Under the pieces are notes generated by a model. It was not told the DNA's origin and did no database searches. It was given only the letters and a program-made list of their open reading frames with translations. The position numbers and the translations under genes were made by a program. A stretch of DNA of 64,000 bases from Mycobacterium sp. PS03-16 (GTDB lineage: Bacteria > Actinomycetota > Actinomycetes > Mycobacteriales > Mycobacteriaceae): NCBI RefSeq assembly GCF_004570325.1, contig NZ_SPQO01000004.1, forward strand, positions 1-64,000. Direction: 5' to 3'. Shown here piece after piece: positions 10,605 through 19,073 of this stretch. Position 1 is the first letter of the stretch. Each line of letters starts with the position of its first letter.

Positions 10605-10865
10605 GTGTCCACAACCAATCTCACGTACTCCAGCGCCGACGCGGCTGACCGGATGGGCGCACCGTCCGAACGGTGGCTGATAGAAAAGCTCCGTGCTGGT
10701 GCCTTCCCAGGCCGAAAAGTCGGGCGGCACTGGCGGATGACCGAAGAGGACATCGTCGATGCCCTCGCTGCCTGCTCGAATGAAGTGTGCCGGGTTCCGG
10801 CAGCGGCAATTCCTGCGCGTTCGGGACTGACGTCCACTTCACGCAAGCGGGTGATGGGCCTGTGA
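10605..10865 (+). CDS. Excisionase-like helix-turn-helix protein
   Basis: Protein of 86 residues starting at a GTG with a good AGAAGGGG ribosome site; the longer frame from 10551 crosses the inverted repeat and is unlikely. Residues ~8-50 form a MerR/excisionase-type winged HTH: an early helix (ADAADRMGAPSERWLIEKLRAG) followed by the FPGRKVGRHWRMTEEDI wing typical of Xis/helix-turn-helix_17 proteins. The tail is basic. It lies between int and the replication gene, where directionality factors commonly sit. Its stop overlaps the next start. Confidence 0.75.
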   Translation: MSTTNLTYSSADAADRMGAPSERWLIEKLRAGAFPGRKVGRHWRMTEEDIVDALAACSNEVCRVPAAAIPARSGLTSTSRKRVMGL

Positions 10866-11014
10866 CCGTCGATACGCCCTGGTTGATGTCGCACTGCAGG
10901 CCTCGCCGTTCGCAGGCAGGCCCGGATGTGTTTGAGGACAACCTCGGCGACTACAACTACCGCGCCGGTGGAGGGCCCCACGCCGAACACGTCGAGGAGG
11001 TCTTCGCATCGTGA
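10862..11014 (+). CDS. Small coupled ORF (50 residues)
   Basis: The GTG at 10862 overlaps the stop of the preceding gene, and its own TGA overlaps the GTG of the replication gene, so both junctions are 4-base GTGA overlaps. That double coupling supports a real gene despite the size. The product has an acidic middle (PDVFEDNLGDYNYR) and no known motif or membrane segment. It may only serve to carry ribosomes into the replication gene. Confidence 0.5.
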   Translation: MTVDTPWLMSHCRPRRSQAGPDVFEDNLGDYNYRAGGGPHAEHVEEVFAS

Positions 11015-13338
11015 CCGAAACAGAGAACCGGCCCGATGCGGGAAACATCGAACCGGCCCAGGACACTCACGCGATCAACGGAGATGAGGGCAAGGATACC
11101 GGGAGTCCGTATTGGTTTAGGTATGTCGACGAGGGCCAGCGGCAGTTCCTACTGGACCTCGACGACGTCTCGGTGCCGCTATGGATAGGACGTGCCCGCG
11201 CCGACGGCAAAGGGGAGTTCCACCGTCCGAAGCGTTGGCAGCACGTATTGGCCGAGCACAACGCCTTTCGGCTGGCGGGGTTCGAGGTGGACATGTGCGT
11301 CTGCGCCAACACCGGTCGACGTCTCATCGTGGTCGACGTCGATCCGCGCAACGGCGGTGACATCGAGACTGTGCGACAGTGGCTCGCCGACCTCAACGTG
11401 CGGGTCTTCGCCGAGGTCATCACTCCATCGTGTGGACGACACTTCTACATCGATGGCGCGTGGCGTGAGGACATCCACACCGTGCACGGAAAGCTTCCTG
11501 GTCTGCCAGGCGTGGACCTACAGGCAGGCGGTGCCAACGTGTTTCTGCCCGGTACGCGCCGCCCGAAGTACGACGGCAAGGGCTACGAGATTGTCACTAA
11601 TGACCTCGCTGCGCTGCGTACTCACGGAGATCCCGACGGAGCGCGGGCGTTGGTCGCCTGGCTGGCTGAGTACGCCCCCCGGCGGGTTGCCAGCGCCGAA
11701 CTCGGCCAGCCGTGGGATGGCACACCACCTGATGCCCGTCAGCGCGCCTACCTCGACGCAGTTCTCGCCAACGGCGCGAAGGAGGTGGCCGAGGCGGTGG
11801 AGGGTTGCCGTAACGACACCCTCAACCGAGTGGCGTTCACGTTCGGACAGTATGTCGGGGGCGCGGGCCTGGACTGCGCACGCGCCGAGGTAGCTCTGCA
11901 GGATGCCGCCGAGAGGTGCGGGCTCTCCAGAGATGAAGCGGACACCTGTATCACCAGTGGGATGACCGCTGGCATGGACAATCCGCGTCCGGTGCCGGAG
12001 CGGGAGGGTCCAGGTTCCGCAGACCCGTTCGGGGTGAAGGCCCGACGTGCCGCCGCAGAGCGGGAAGGCGACGTCAAAGTTGAAGTCGAGCAAGACGCTG
12101 CCTTCTGGCAGCGGAGGGACACCCTGGCCCAGATCCTGCGGTACTCCCGAGCGCGCCGCGCCGCGCCATACGCGGTCCTGGGCTGCGTACTACGGCGGGC
12201 CATCGCTCTGGTCCCACCCAACGTCCAATTGCCGCCTGTCGTGGGTGACAACGCCTCGGTGAATTTCTTCACCGTCAGCGTGGGACGGTCCGGGCAGGGT
12301 AAGGGCATCGCCAGCGCGGTGGCGAGGCGAGCGGTGGAGTTCGTCACGCCGAACGGCGATGTTCTTCCCGATCCACCCCCCGCCGCCATCGGCTCCGGTG
12401 AGGGCCTGGCCCGGATCTTTCGGGGATACGGCAATGGTGACGAGCTGGCGCAGGTCGCGGCCAACGTCGAAGTGAGCGAGGTCAGTTCGCTGGCCGCTCT
12501 GGCCGACCGCAAGGGTGGCACCCTGGTTGGTGAACTGCTCAAGGCCTACATGGGTGAACCCATCGGATTCCAGAACGCCCAGCGCGCCACGACCACGTCA
12601 GTGGCCCCGCACAGCTATCGGCTGTGCCTGGGCGTGGGTGCGCAGCCTGAGAACACCGACGTGTTCCTTAGTCGGGAAAAGGACGGCCTGCCGCAGCGGT
12701 TCATGTGGCTGCCCACCATCGACCCACTGGCGCTGCGACCAGATGTAGACGGGGAGGACGTCGAGCCCGCACGGGTAGTTATTCCTACCCTCGGCGGAAT
12801 CCTGGCCACCGACGGTGTGCATCTGATCGGGGTGCCGGAAAAAGCTCGGCGTGCGGTTCGCGATCACCACTACCTGGTTTCAATCGGCAGCGAGGAGGTC
12901 GATCCGCTCGACAAACACCTGATGCTGGTTCAGCTCAAGGCGGCGTTCGGTCTCGCGCTACTCGATAGTCGTGGCCAGATAACCGAGGACGACTGGGACA
13001 TCGCCAGTCACCTGATCGAGGTTTCGAACCGCACACGCGCCAGAATGCGCACAGAGCTGGCCGACCGCCGTAAGCGGGAGAACACTGCGCGAGCACACGC
13101 CCAGGCCGACCGCCAGGCGATCCTGGAAGACAGGCTCACCGGGGAGCGACAGCAGCGCATCAGAGGCGCGATCCTGCGCAAGCTGGCCCGCCATGGGCGG
13201 GCCAGCCGGCGTGAGCTCAGCAAGGCTGTCACAAGCACGCTGCGTCCCGATATGGACCCGGTGCTGGACATCCTCCTGGACAACGGCGAGGTCGCTGCGT
13301 GTAGCGGTGGCGGATACGAACTCGGTTCCCGTCGGTGA
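11011..13338 (+). CDS. Prim-Pol / ATPase replication protein of the element
   Basis: Large protein of 775 residues. The N-terminal part is an archaeo-eukaryotic-type primase-polymerase (bifunctional DNA primase/polymerase family): DVD at 109-111, GRH with H144, and PGVDLQAGG with D169 are the three active-site motifs. A linker leads to an ATPase-like region with a P-loop-type GRSGQGKG at 425-432; this part resembles the DUF3987-type helicase/primase partners of plasmid and satellite replicases. The C-terminal ~100 residues are basic and end in a winged-helix-like segment (HGRASRRELSKAV). It probably starts autonomous replication after excision. A palindrome cluster follows at once. Confidence 0.82.
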   Translation: MTETENRPDAGNIEPAQDTHAINGDEGKDTGSPYWFRYVDEGQRQFLLDLDDVSVPLWIGRARADGKGEFHRPKRWQHVLAEHNAFRLAGFEVDMCVCANTGRRLIVVDVDPRNGGDIETVRQWLADLNVRVFAEVITPSCGRHFYIDGAWREDIHTVHGKLPGLPGVDLQAGGANVFLPGTRRPKYDGKGYEIVTNDLAALRTHGDPDGARALVAWLAEYAPRRVASAELGQPWDGTPPDARQRAYLDAVLANGAKEVAEAVEGCRNDTLNRVAFTFGQYVGGAGLDCARAEVALQDAAERCGLSRDEADTCITSGMTAGMDNPRPVPEREGPGSADPFGVKARRAAAEREGDVKVEVEQDAAFWQRRDTLAQILRYSRARRAAPYAVLGCVLRRAIALVPPNVQLPPVVGDNASVNFFTVSVGRSGQGKGIASAVARRAVEFVTPNGDVLPDPPPAAIGSGEGLARIFRGYGNGDELAQVAANVEVSEVSSLAALADRKGGTLVGELLKAYMGEPIGFQNAQRATTTSVAPHSYRLCLGVGAQPENTDVFLSREKDGLPQRFMWLPTIDPLALRPDVDGEDVEPARVVIPTLGGILATDGVHLIGVPEKARRAVRDHHYLVSIGSEEVDPLDKHLMLVQLKAAFGLALLDSRGQITEDDWDIASHLIEVSNRTRARMRTELADRRKRENTARAHAQADRQAILEDRLTGERQQRIRGAILRKLARHGRASRRELSKAVTSTLRPDMDPVLDILLDNGEVAACSGGGYELGSRR

Positions 13339-13340
13339 GT

Positions 13341-13439
13341 GGGGTCATGACCCCAGCCGTGACCCCACTTCGATCAAGGTCGTTATCGCTGTTCAAGCGG
13401 TGCTTCGCCCTTGGGGTCATGGACTGGGGTCATGACCCC
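13341..13439. repeat. GGGGTCATGACCCC palindrome cluster, candidate replication origin
   Basis: Two identical 14-bp palindromes GGGGTCATGACCCC lie at 13341-13354 and 13426-13439. Two half-sites flank the gap: TGACCCC at 13360-13366 and GGGGTCA at 13413-13419. The cluster begins 2 bases after the stop of the replication gene. Iteron-like sites next to a rep gene are typical of satellite and plasmid origins. The alternative is an operator or terminator set. I cannot see a clear AT-rich melting region inside it. Confidence 0.55.
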
Positions 13440-13780
13440 ACCGACTATTCAGGAAAGCCGTATGAACGGCAGGTGCACCGCACTGCTGATGAGCGGTAGG
13501 ACTCCCGTGTCTCGTGCCGTAGGGCATGTCAACCGCCAGGCCTGTACGCCCTGTAGCGCAACTATGGTCCAAACCAACAATGTGCAAGAAGTTCCCCCTA
13601 CGGGATTGCGTCGATCATGAAGGCGACACGATCGTGGAACTCCGGGACCAGCATTAATGCCAGCAGGCACTGCGAATGGGCGCGCTTGTAAGTGCAAACG
13701 CCCCGTTTCTAATCCAAGCCGTCGGTAGGAGCTTTGAACCGACCGTCAGCCGGAGGACAGCTCAATCGGAGGAGGGCTGT

Positions 13781-14057
13781 GTGGTGCGGCTGTACCGGAC
13801 CCATGTCGACCGACTGCGCTTACCTACGAGGAGCTGTACGACGAGGTTGACGCCGAGGGGACTGCCATTCCGCCTGGCAGGGGATCGACGGCGTGTGGGG
13901 CTGCCACGGGTACATCGTGGAGGCGTGCCTGGTTGGAGTCGACGACACCGTGGAAGTCCTAGCGGCTGTAGACAATCGGGATACCGGCGAGACGGTGGTC
14001 GAGTACACCGGCGATGGTGTGGAGGTCGTCGCCGAGGGCCGGGGAGTCGATGCCTAG
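13781..14057 (+). pseudogene. Frameshifted remnant of a small gene
   Basis: Coding-like peptide jumps between frames. VRLYRTHVDRL opens after a GGAGG site, TYEELYDEVDAEGTAIPPG continues in another frame, and a third frame reads QGIDGVWGCHGYIVEAC ... EYTGDGVEVVAEGRGVDA to a TAG at 14055-14057. The last piece has the acidic, Val-rich pattern of a real protein end. This suggests a small cargo gene with at least two indels. I do not recognise the family. The rest of 13440-14162 holds only short, unconvincing ORFs. Confidence 0.35.
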
Positions 14058-14162
14058 AGGTACCGGTGCCTCCACATGTCACGGGGGTCGGGCCGATTTC
14101 GACAGGGCCCCCGTGGCTAGGTCTCCCGTAAGGTCATCCGGGGTGCAGACCCGCGTCGCCGC

Positions 14163-14594
14163 CTACGCGCCGAAGGACTCGAACACCCGGTTGTCTTCCA
14201 TCTTGAGGCGGATACCGATCGCGACTGGTCGGTCAAGAAGACCAGGGTGCGGTTCAGCAGATCGGCGCGCCAGCAGGCCCACCGTGGCTCGCTTGACGGT
14301 GACGAGGTAACGGGTGCCGTCGCCGTATGGGTCGATTGCGAGCCAGAATGGATCTTTGCGGTCGTGATGCTGAACGCCTACAACCCACGGGTTGTTCGCG
14401 TCACCGTCGAGATAGAAGTCAGTCAGGCGTGGCGCTGAGGGCCGAAGACCAATGAGAACCTTCACGTTGTCCCAGAGGGTCTTCTCGTAGGTGGTGTTGA
14501 TGCTGCCCACCTCTTGCCAGTGCGATCCGGGTCCATCAGGACCGACGGCGACGTCACGGGCGGTCGTGGAAATCCAGACTCTTGGGTTGGCCAT
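14163..14594 (-). CDS. Hypothetical protein (143 residues) of the element
   Basis: Minus-strand gene inside an otherwise plus-strand element, starting MANPRVWISTTARDVAV. It is a soluble protein rich in beta-type residues with several Trp and Gly (SHWQEVGSINTTYE, FYLDGDANNPWVVGVQHHDRKDPFWLAIDPYGDGTRYL). No signal peptide or transmembrane helix is visible. Codon pattern and length favour a real gene. The family is not recognised. The 5' end faces the res-like array, from which it could share a divergent promoter with the serine recombinase. Confidence 0.6.
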   Translation of the reverse strand: MANPRVWISTTARDVAVGPDGPGSHWQEVGSINTTYEKTLWDNVKVLIGLRPSAPRLTDFYLDGDANNPWVVGVQHHDRKDPFWLAIDPYGDGTRYLVTVKRATVGLLARRSAEPHPGLLDRPVAIGIRLKMEDNRVFESFGA

Positions 14595-14636
14595 GGCCCC
14601 ATCATGCTCACTGCGCCTGACACATCACGTCAGTAC

Positions 14637-14782
14637 GTCTCGAAAACGATGGGTTCTTGCGACTGAGACGCGACGAATCTCCGGGACCTGACCACCTGCG
14701 CCAACACGACTGCCCGACAGTCTCGAAAACCCGTCTCAAAACTGCTATTCTCTTAACTCGGTTTGCGACAGGTTTATGAGAC
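14637..14782. repeat. GTCTC repeat array, candidate res site of the serine recombinase
   Basis: Five GTCTC-containing boxes lie in the 198-base gap before the serine recombinase: GTCTCGAAAAC at 14637-14647 and again at 14720-14730, GTCTCAAAAC at 14733-14742, and inverted copies TGAGAC at 14664-14669 and TATGAGAC at 14775-14782. Paired inverted boxes of this spacing resemble the multi-subsite res loci of Tn3-type resolvases, and the last pair overlaps the likely promoter, implying autoregulation. Confidence 0.5.
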
Positions 14783-14792
14783 AGGGGATTTA

Positions 14793-15359
14793 GTGGGCAA
14801 CATCGGCTACGCGAGGGTTTCGACCGCCGACCAGAACATGGCCCTGCAGCTCGACGCTCTGCGCGAGGCGGGTGTCGATCGAGTCTTCCGCGACCAAGGC
14901 GTCTCCGGGTCGACTTCGGCCCGACCCGGACTCGACGCCTGCCTCGATCACCTTCGCGAAGGCGACGTACTGGTTGTCTGGAAGCTCGACCGCCTCGGGC
15001 GCAACACCCAGCACGTCCTCTCCGTCGTCGATGACCTGATGTCACGAGGCATCGGCTTCCGCAGCATCACCGAAGGCCTCCACACCGAGGGTGCGATGGG
15101 CAAGGCCATGCTCACCATCATGGCGGCCTTCGCTCAGCTCGAACGCGACACCATGATCGAGCGCACCCGCGCCGGTCTCGCAGCGGCAGCAGCCAACGGG
15201 CGGAAGGGTGGTCGTCCCCGCAAGGTCGACGACGATGCCGCCGCCAAGGCACGCAGCATGCGGGCGAAGGGCATCAATGCCACCGACATCGCCAAGTTGC
15301 TCGGAGTCTCTCGCGCCACGGTGTATCGGTATCTCACGACAGACGATCCAGCCGCGTGA
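14793..15359 (+). CDS. Serine recombinase (resolvase/invertase family)
   Basis: Protein of 188 residues, the standard length for small serine recombinases. The catalytic Ser is in GYARVSTADQN near the N-terminus. The conserved VVWKLDRLGRN follows, then AAFAQLERDTMIERTRAGL and a C-terminal helix-turn-helix (GINATDIAKLLGVSRATVYRYL). I chose the GTG at 14793 because it sits immediately before the first beta strand. It may resolve element multimers at the adjacent repeat array or invert DNA. It is a second recombinase on the element besides the tyrosine integrase. Confidence 0.92.
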   Translation: MGNIGYARVSTADQNMALQLDALREAGVDRVFRDQGVSGSTSARPGLDACLDHLREGDVLVVWKLDRLGRNTQHVLSVVDDLMSRGIGFRSITEGLHTEGAMGKAMLTIMAAFAQLERDTMIERTRAGLAAAAANGRKGGRPRKVDDDAAAKARSMRAKGINATDIAKLLGVSRATVYRYLTTDDPAA

Positions 15360-15497
15360 TCTGACGGCCTCCTGAGTGGATCACCCCTGATCCCCAGTAG
15401 CGTCCTCGTGCGTTTCGATCCCGCCTCGGTCGTGCAGCGGCACGCCGTGCGCCGGGGGTTCCAGCACGGTCGTCGCGGATGTCGATACGGTGCTGCC

Positions 15498-16271
15498 GTG
15501 GCGGACGACCTTGACCTGGAAGAGTGGCTTCGCCTGCAGTGCGCGGAGTACACGTTTGAGGTGGGCGGCGTCTATCAGGTGGACGGTGACCACCCGTACC
15601 CCCTTATAGCAAAGAACGCAGCGGACCTTCGAGATCAACTCGGTGCCGGTGGGCACCTCCTACCTCTGCCCAAGGAGTCTGCAGCGTTGGCCAACGTGTT
15701 GGAGGTCAGCATCGTGGCTTTCCTGACGCAGCGCATAGCCGCCGTCCCCGGCGGCGAGGTTGTGCACGGGACCGAACGTGGCTACCCCGACCTGGAGATC
15801 AGCGGTGCGGCCTTCGGCGGCGGCTTTCATGCGATCGACATCAAGGCCGCGAGACGTGCCGTAAGAACGAACGGGCAGCCGCTCGACTCGACGCAGAGCG
15901 CCATCACCCTCTACACCGGCAACACTTACTTCCGTCACCCTAAGCACAGATTCGCGGGCACCTTCCGGCCCTTCGCCGAGTACACCTCCCACCTCGACGT
16001 GATTGCGATCTACACGCTCGACGTCGACTCGTCGGAGCGAGTAAAGGATCTTGAGCTCATCGTGCAGCAGCCGTGGAGGATCGCCAGCAAGCAGCGGTCG
16101 TCGACGACCCGCGAGTACATCGGGGCGGTCAAGAACATCACCGCGCTCCGTGAGGGCAAGGGCGCGTTTGAAACGCCCCAGGAGTTCTACGCCTACTGGC
16201 GCGCCTATAAGTTCAAGACCGCCCGCGTCGTCGAGCAGATGTTCCAGAAGATGTCCGAAGAAGACACGTGA
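15498..16271 (+). CDS. Type II restriction endonuclease, EcoRV-like
   Basis: Protein of 257 residues (EcoRV has 245). The PD-D/ExK active site reads YPDLEI (P97-D98) and AIDIK (D114-I115-K116), as in EcoRV (YPDFTL and AIDIK). Other family segments match in order: ITLYTGNTYFR, TFRPFAEYTSHLDVIAIYT, and a C-terminal IGAVKNITALREGKG with EFYAYWRAY. It should cleave double-stranded DNA at a specific site. I chose the GTG at 15498 (MADDLDLEEW) because the upstream frame from 15408 is unlike the family. The companion methyltransferase modifies C5 of cytosine, not adenine as in EcoRV, so the target site probably differs. Confidence 0.88.
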   Translation: MADDLDLEEWLRLQCAEYTFEVGGVYQVDGDHPYPLIAKNAADLRDQLGAGGHLLPLPKESAALANVLEVSIVAFLTQRIAAVPGGEVVHGTERGYPDLEISGAAFGGGFHAIDIKAARRAVRTNGQPLDSTQSAITLYTGNTYFRHPKHRFAGTFRPFAEYTSHLDVIAIYTLDVDSSERVKDLELIVQQPWRIASKQRSSTTREYIGAVKNITALREGKGAFETPQEFYAYWRAYKFKTARVVEQMFQKMSEEDT

Positions 16272-16317
16272 CCTGGCAATACCCGCCCGTGTCAGCGCAC
16301 CGTGGGAAGCTAATCGA

Positions 16318-17382
16318 ATGGCGAGCAGCAACGGCGTGGCGATCTCTCTGTTCTCCGGCGCTGGCGGACTCGACCTTGGCGCGGAGGGTGCCGGATTCAA
16401 GGTCCGGGCAGCCGTCGAACGCGACAAGGACGCGGCGCTCACGATGGAGAAGAACTTCGACTCCCTCGCCTCGCCGGTCATCCAGAGGGACATTCTCGAC
16501 ACCCCGACGAGCGACATCCTGAAGGCCGCAGGCCTGCGCAAAGGTCAGCGCCCGGACTTGCTCCTCGGGGGTCCCCCGTGCACTCCCTTCTCCAAGAGCG
16601 GGTTCTGGCTGGAGTGGAAGCGGTCGGGACTTGACCCGGACGCCTCGCTGCTGCAGGCCTACACACGGGTCCTCCGTGAAGCTCAGCCCCGTGCCTTCGT
16701 CCTTGAGAATGTCTACGCCCTGACGTACAACAACAAGGCCAGCAGGCCTGCCCTTACCCGGTTGCTACGCGAAATCGACGAGGCCGGCTACCACTGCAAC
16801 GTCAAGGTCCTCAACGCCGCTGATTACGGTGTGCCGCAGGCCCGTCCGCGCCTGTTCATCATCGGAGCGCCCAAGGGTAAGCCCACACCCGTGCACCCGG
16901 AGCCGACCCACGGCGGTCGGTGGGAACGCCGCAGAACGGGCAACGCCGAACGGCCTCACGTTACCGCCGGGGAGGCGTTGGACGGTCTGGTCACCGACCC
17001 CGAGCGCGAGGAGAAGCATCGCGGGCAGTATGGGCACCTCCTCCCCGGCATCCCGCCCGGAGAGAACTACCTCTACTACACCAAGGAGCGTGGGCACCCG
17101 GACCCCCTGTTCACCTGGAGGAGCCGGTACTGGTCCTTCCTGCTCAAGCTCGACCCCGAGAAGCCGTCGCCCACCATCCAGGCTCAGCCCGGTCCGAACG
17201 TCGGCCCGTTCCACTGGGAGAACCGACGTCTGCGCGTGGCCGAGGTGAAGCGGCTCTTCACCTTCCCCGACGAGTTCGAGTTGGTCGGCACGCGATCTAG
17301 TGTGCAAGCGCAGCTTGGCAACTCGGTGCCGCCCCTACTGGCTCAGGCGGTCGTCTCTGCGGTCAGAACGTCTCTCGCCTGA
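16318..17382 (+). CDS. C5-cytosine DNA methyltransferase
   Basis: Protein of 354 residues. AdoMet motif I is LFSGAGGLDLGAEGAG (about 11-26) and the catalytic motif IV is GGPPCTPFS with Cys88. Motif VI VLENV and motif VIII QARPRLFIIG follow, and motif X is QLGNSVPP near the C-terminus. This is a complete Dcm-type enzyme. It is the protective partner of the adjacent endonuclease. The gap to the REase is 46 bases. The TGA overlaps the ATG of the DUF262 gene by one base, so all three genes are one operon. Confidence 0.93.
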   Translation: MASSNGVAISLFSGAGGLDLGAEGAGFKVRAAVERDKDAALTMEKNFDSLASPVIQRDILDTPTSDILKAAGLRKGQRPDLLLGGPPCTPFSKSGFWLEWKRSGLDPDASLLQAYTRVLREAQPRAFVLENVYALTYNNKASRPALTRLLREIDEAGYHCNVKVLNAADYGVPQARPRLFIIGAPKGKPTPVHPEPTHGGRWERRRTGNAERPHVTAGEALDGLVTDPEREEKHRGQYGHLLPGIPPGENYLYYTKERGHPDPLFTWRSRYWSFLLKLDPEKPSPTIQAQPGPNVGPFHWENRRLRVAEVKRLFTFPDEFELVGTRSSVQAQLGNSVPPLLAQAVVSAVRTSLA

Positions 17383-19073
17383 TGAAGGTCAAGAGCGACG
17401 ACAGGACGATCGGGGAGGTCCTCCAGGGCCACTTCCTGAAGGTTCCCCGGTTTCAGCGACCATACGAGTGGACCAAGGAAGAGGTTGACGACTTCTGGGA
17501 CGACATCCACGGGGCCAGCAGCGATTACTTCATCGGCTCGATGGTGCTCTTCCAGTCCACCCACGGGCTGCAGGGGATAGTCGACGGCCAGCAGCGCCTG
17601 ACGACAATCACCCTGCTGCTCTGCATCTTGCGCGATGAGTTGCAGCGCGTCGGCATGTCCGACGAGGCAGCGGGGTTGCACAACCTCATCGAGCGGCGCA
17701 GCGTGCTCGACAACAAGAGCCACTTCGTCCTGCAGACTGACGAGGACAGCCCCTACCTGCGTTACATGCAGACCTACGCCAAGCACGGCGACCCGCCCAT
17801 CTCGGACGCCGAGAAGCTACTCCGACAGGCCGCCGACGCGCTCAAGATTCGGCTCCGCAACGCGATCGCCGGAGAAGCGAACAAGGTGAAAGGCAAACTG
17901 CTCAAGCTCCGAGACACAATCCTCGGACTGCGTCTGATCACCGTCGAGGTGGATAACGAGGACGACGCCACCGTGATCTTCCAGACTCTCAACTCTCGCG
18001 GTCGGGACCTCGCGACGGCTGACCTGGTGAAGAGCCACCTCTTTTCCCATCTCCGTACGGACAACCCGGCCAACGACTCGGCTCGCGAGAAGTGGTCGCT
18101 CATACGTCAGAGCCTGACGGCATCTCGGGTCGACATCCCGATCGACAGGTTCCTGCTGCACAGTTGGCTGTCCCGCCGCGACTACCTGGCCCAGGCCGAT
18201 CTAGGCAAGACGGTCCGCAAAACGGTGCGCAAGCGCGAAGCGATGTCGTTTCTGGAGGGGTTGGTTCTCGACGCACGTCTGTACCGGGAAATCAACGAGC
18301 CGGAGTTCCGCAGCGACTGGCAGCGGGAGGAGCGTCCCATCAGGGAGGCCTTCACCGCGTTGCAGACCTTCCGAGTCCGCCAGCCGCTTCCCTGGCTCCT
18401 CGCGATCTGGCGTGACTACGACTCCGGGAAGTTGAAACTCAAGCACGCACTCGCAGCGATCTGCGCGATCGAGCGGTTCCACTTTCTCTCTACCGCAGTC
18501 GCCAGCCAACCATCATCCGGCGGCATATCGAAGATGTACGCGACGCACGCGCGCCAACTATTCGCAGCAGCAGCCGGTCAGGAAAAGGTGGCGGTGCTGC
18601 GAGACCTTCACGCCAAGATCTCCGCAGGCCAACGACTGCCGACCCTCGACCAGTTTGCAGCCGCCTTCGCGCAGGTCAGGTACTCGCGGGTGTTCACACA
18701 GCAGGCACGGCTGGTCCAATACACCCTCCGTAGGCTGCAGCAGCACCAGAACAATGCGCCCATCGACTTCTCTGAGATGACCATCGAGCACCTGGCTCCG
18801 CAAGCGCAGACCGGCGGGCCGGTTTCCTATCTCGCGATATCGCGGCTCGGGAACATGATCCTGGTGCCGAAGGAATTGAACGAGAGGCTGGGTACGAAGC
18901 CGTTCGACGCGAAGTTGGAGCTGTTGCGGACGGCTGCAGCGGAGGGTCTCTACGTGGACCCGTTCGTCCTCAACGCCACCAAGTGGACTGAGGAGGAGAT
19001 CGACGAGCGCACTCGGCTGCTCGCCGACGTCGCGTACACGGAGGTTTGGTCACTCGCCGAAGTACGACCGTAG
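17382..19073 (+). CDS. GmrSD-like DUF262/DUF1524 nuclease, predicted type IV defence enzyme
   Basis: Protein of 563 residues. The N-terminal DUF262 domain has VPRFQRPYEW (21-30) and the ParB-like nucleotide motif DGQQRLTT (68-75). The C-terminal DUF1524 domain has the His-Me-type motif MTIEHLAPQ (H470) followed by SRLGNMILVPKELN. This is the single-chain GmrSD layout, whose members cut modified phage DNA using NTP. The start codon overlaps the stop of the cytosine methyltransferase (TGATG), so it is translated with the restriction-modification pair. Joint action, or a backup against phage with modified cytosine, is an inference. It is the last cargo gene before the right end. Confidence 0.85.
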   Translation: MKVKSDDRTIGEVLQGHFLKVPRFQRPYEWTKEEVDDFWDDIHGASSDYFIGSMVLFQSTHGLQGIVDGQQRLTTITLLLCILRDELQRVGMSDEAAGLHNLIERRSVLDNKSHFVLQTDEDSPYLRYMQTYAKHGDPPISDAEKLLRQAADALKIRLRNAIAGEANKVKGKLLKLRDTILGLRLITVEVDNEDDATVIFQTLNSRGRDLATADLVKSHLFSHLRTDNPANDSAREKWSLIRQSLTASRVDIPIDRFLLHSWLSRRDYLAQADLGKTVRKTVRKREAMSFLEGLVLDARLYREINEPEFRSDWQREERPIREAFTALQTFRVRQPLPWLLAIWRDYDSGKLKLKHALAAICAIERFHFLSTAVASQPSSGGISKMYATHARQLFAAAAGQEKVAVLRDLHAKISAGQRLPTLDQFAAAFAQVRYSRVFTQQARLVQYTLRRLQQHQNNAPIDFSEMTIEHLAPQAQTGGPVSYLAISRLGNMILVPKELNERLGTKPFDAKLELLRTAAAEGLYVDPFVLNATKWTEEEIDERTRLLADVAYTEVWSLAEVRP

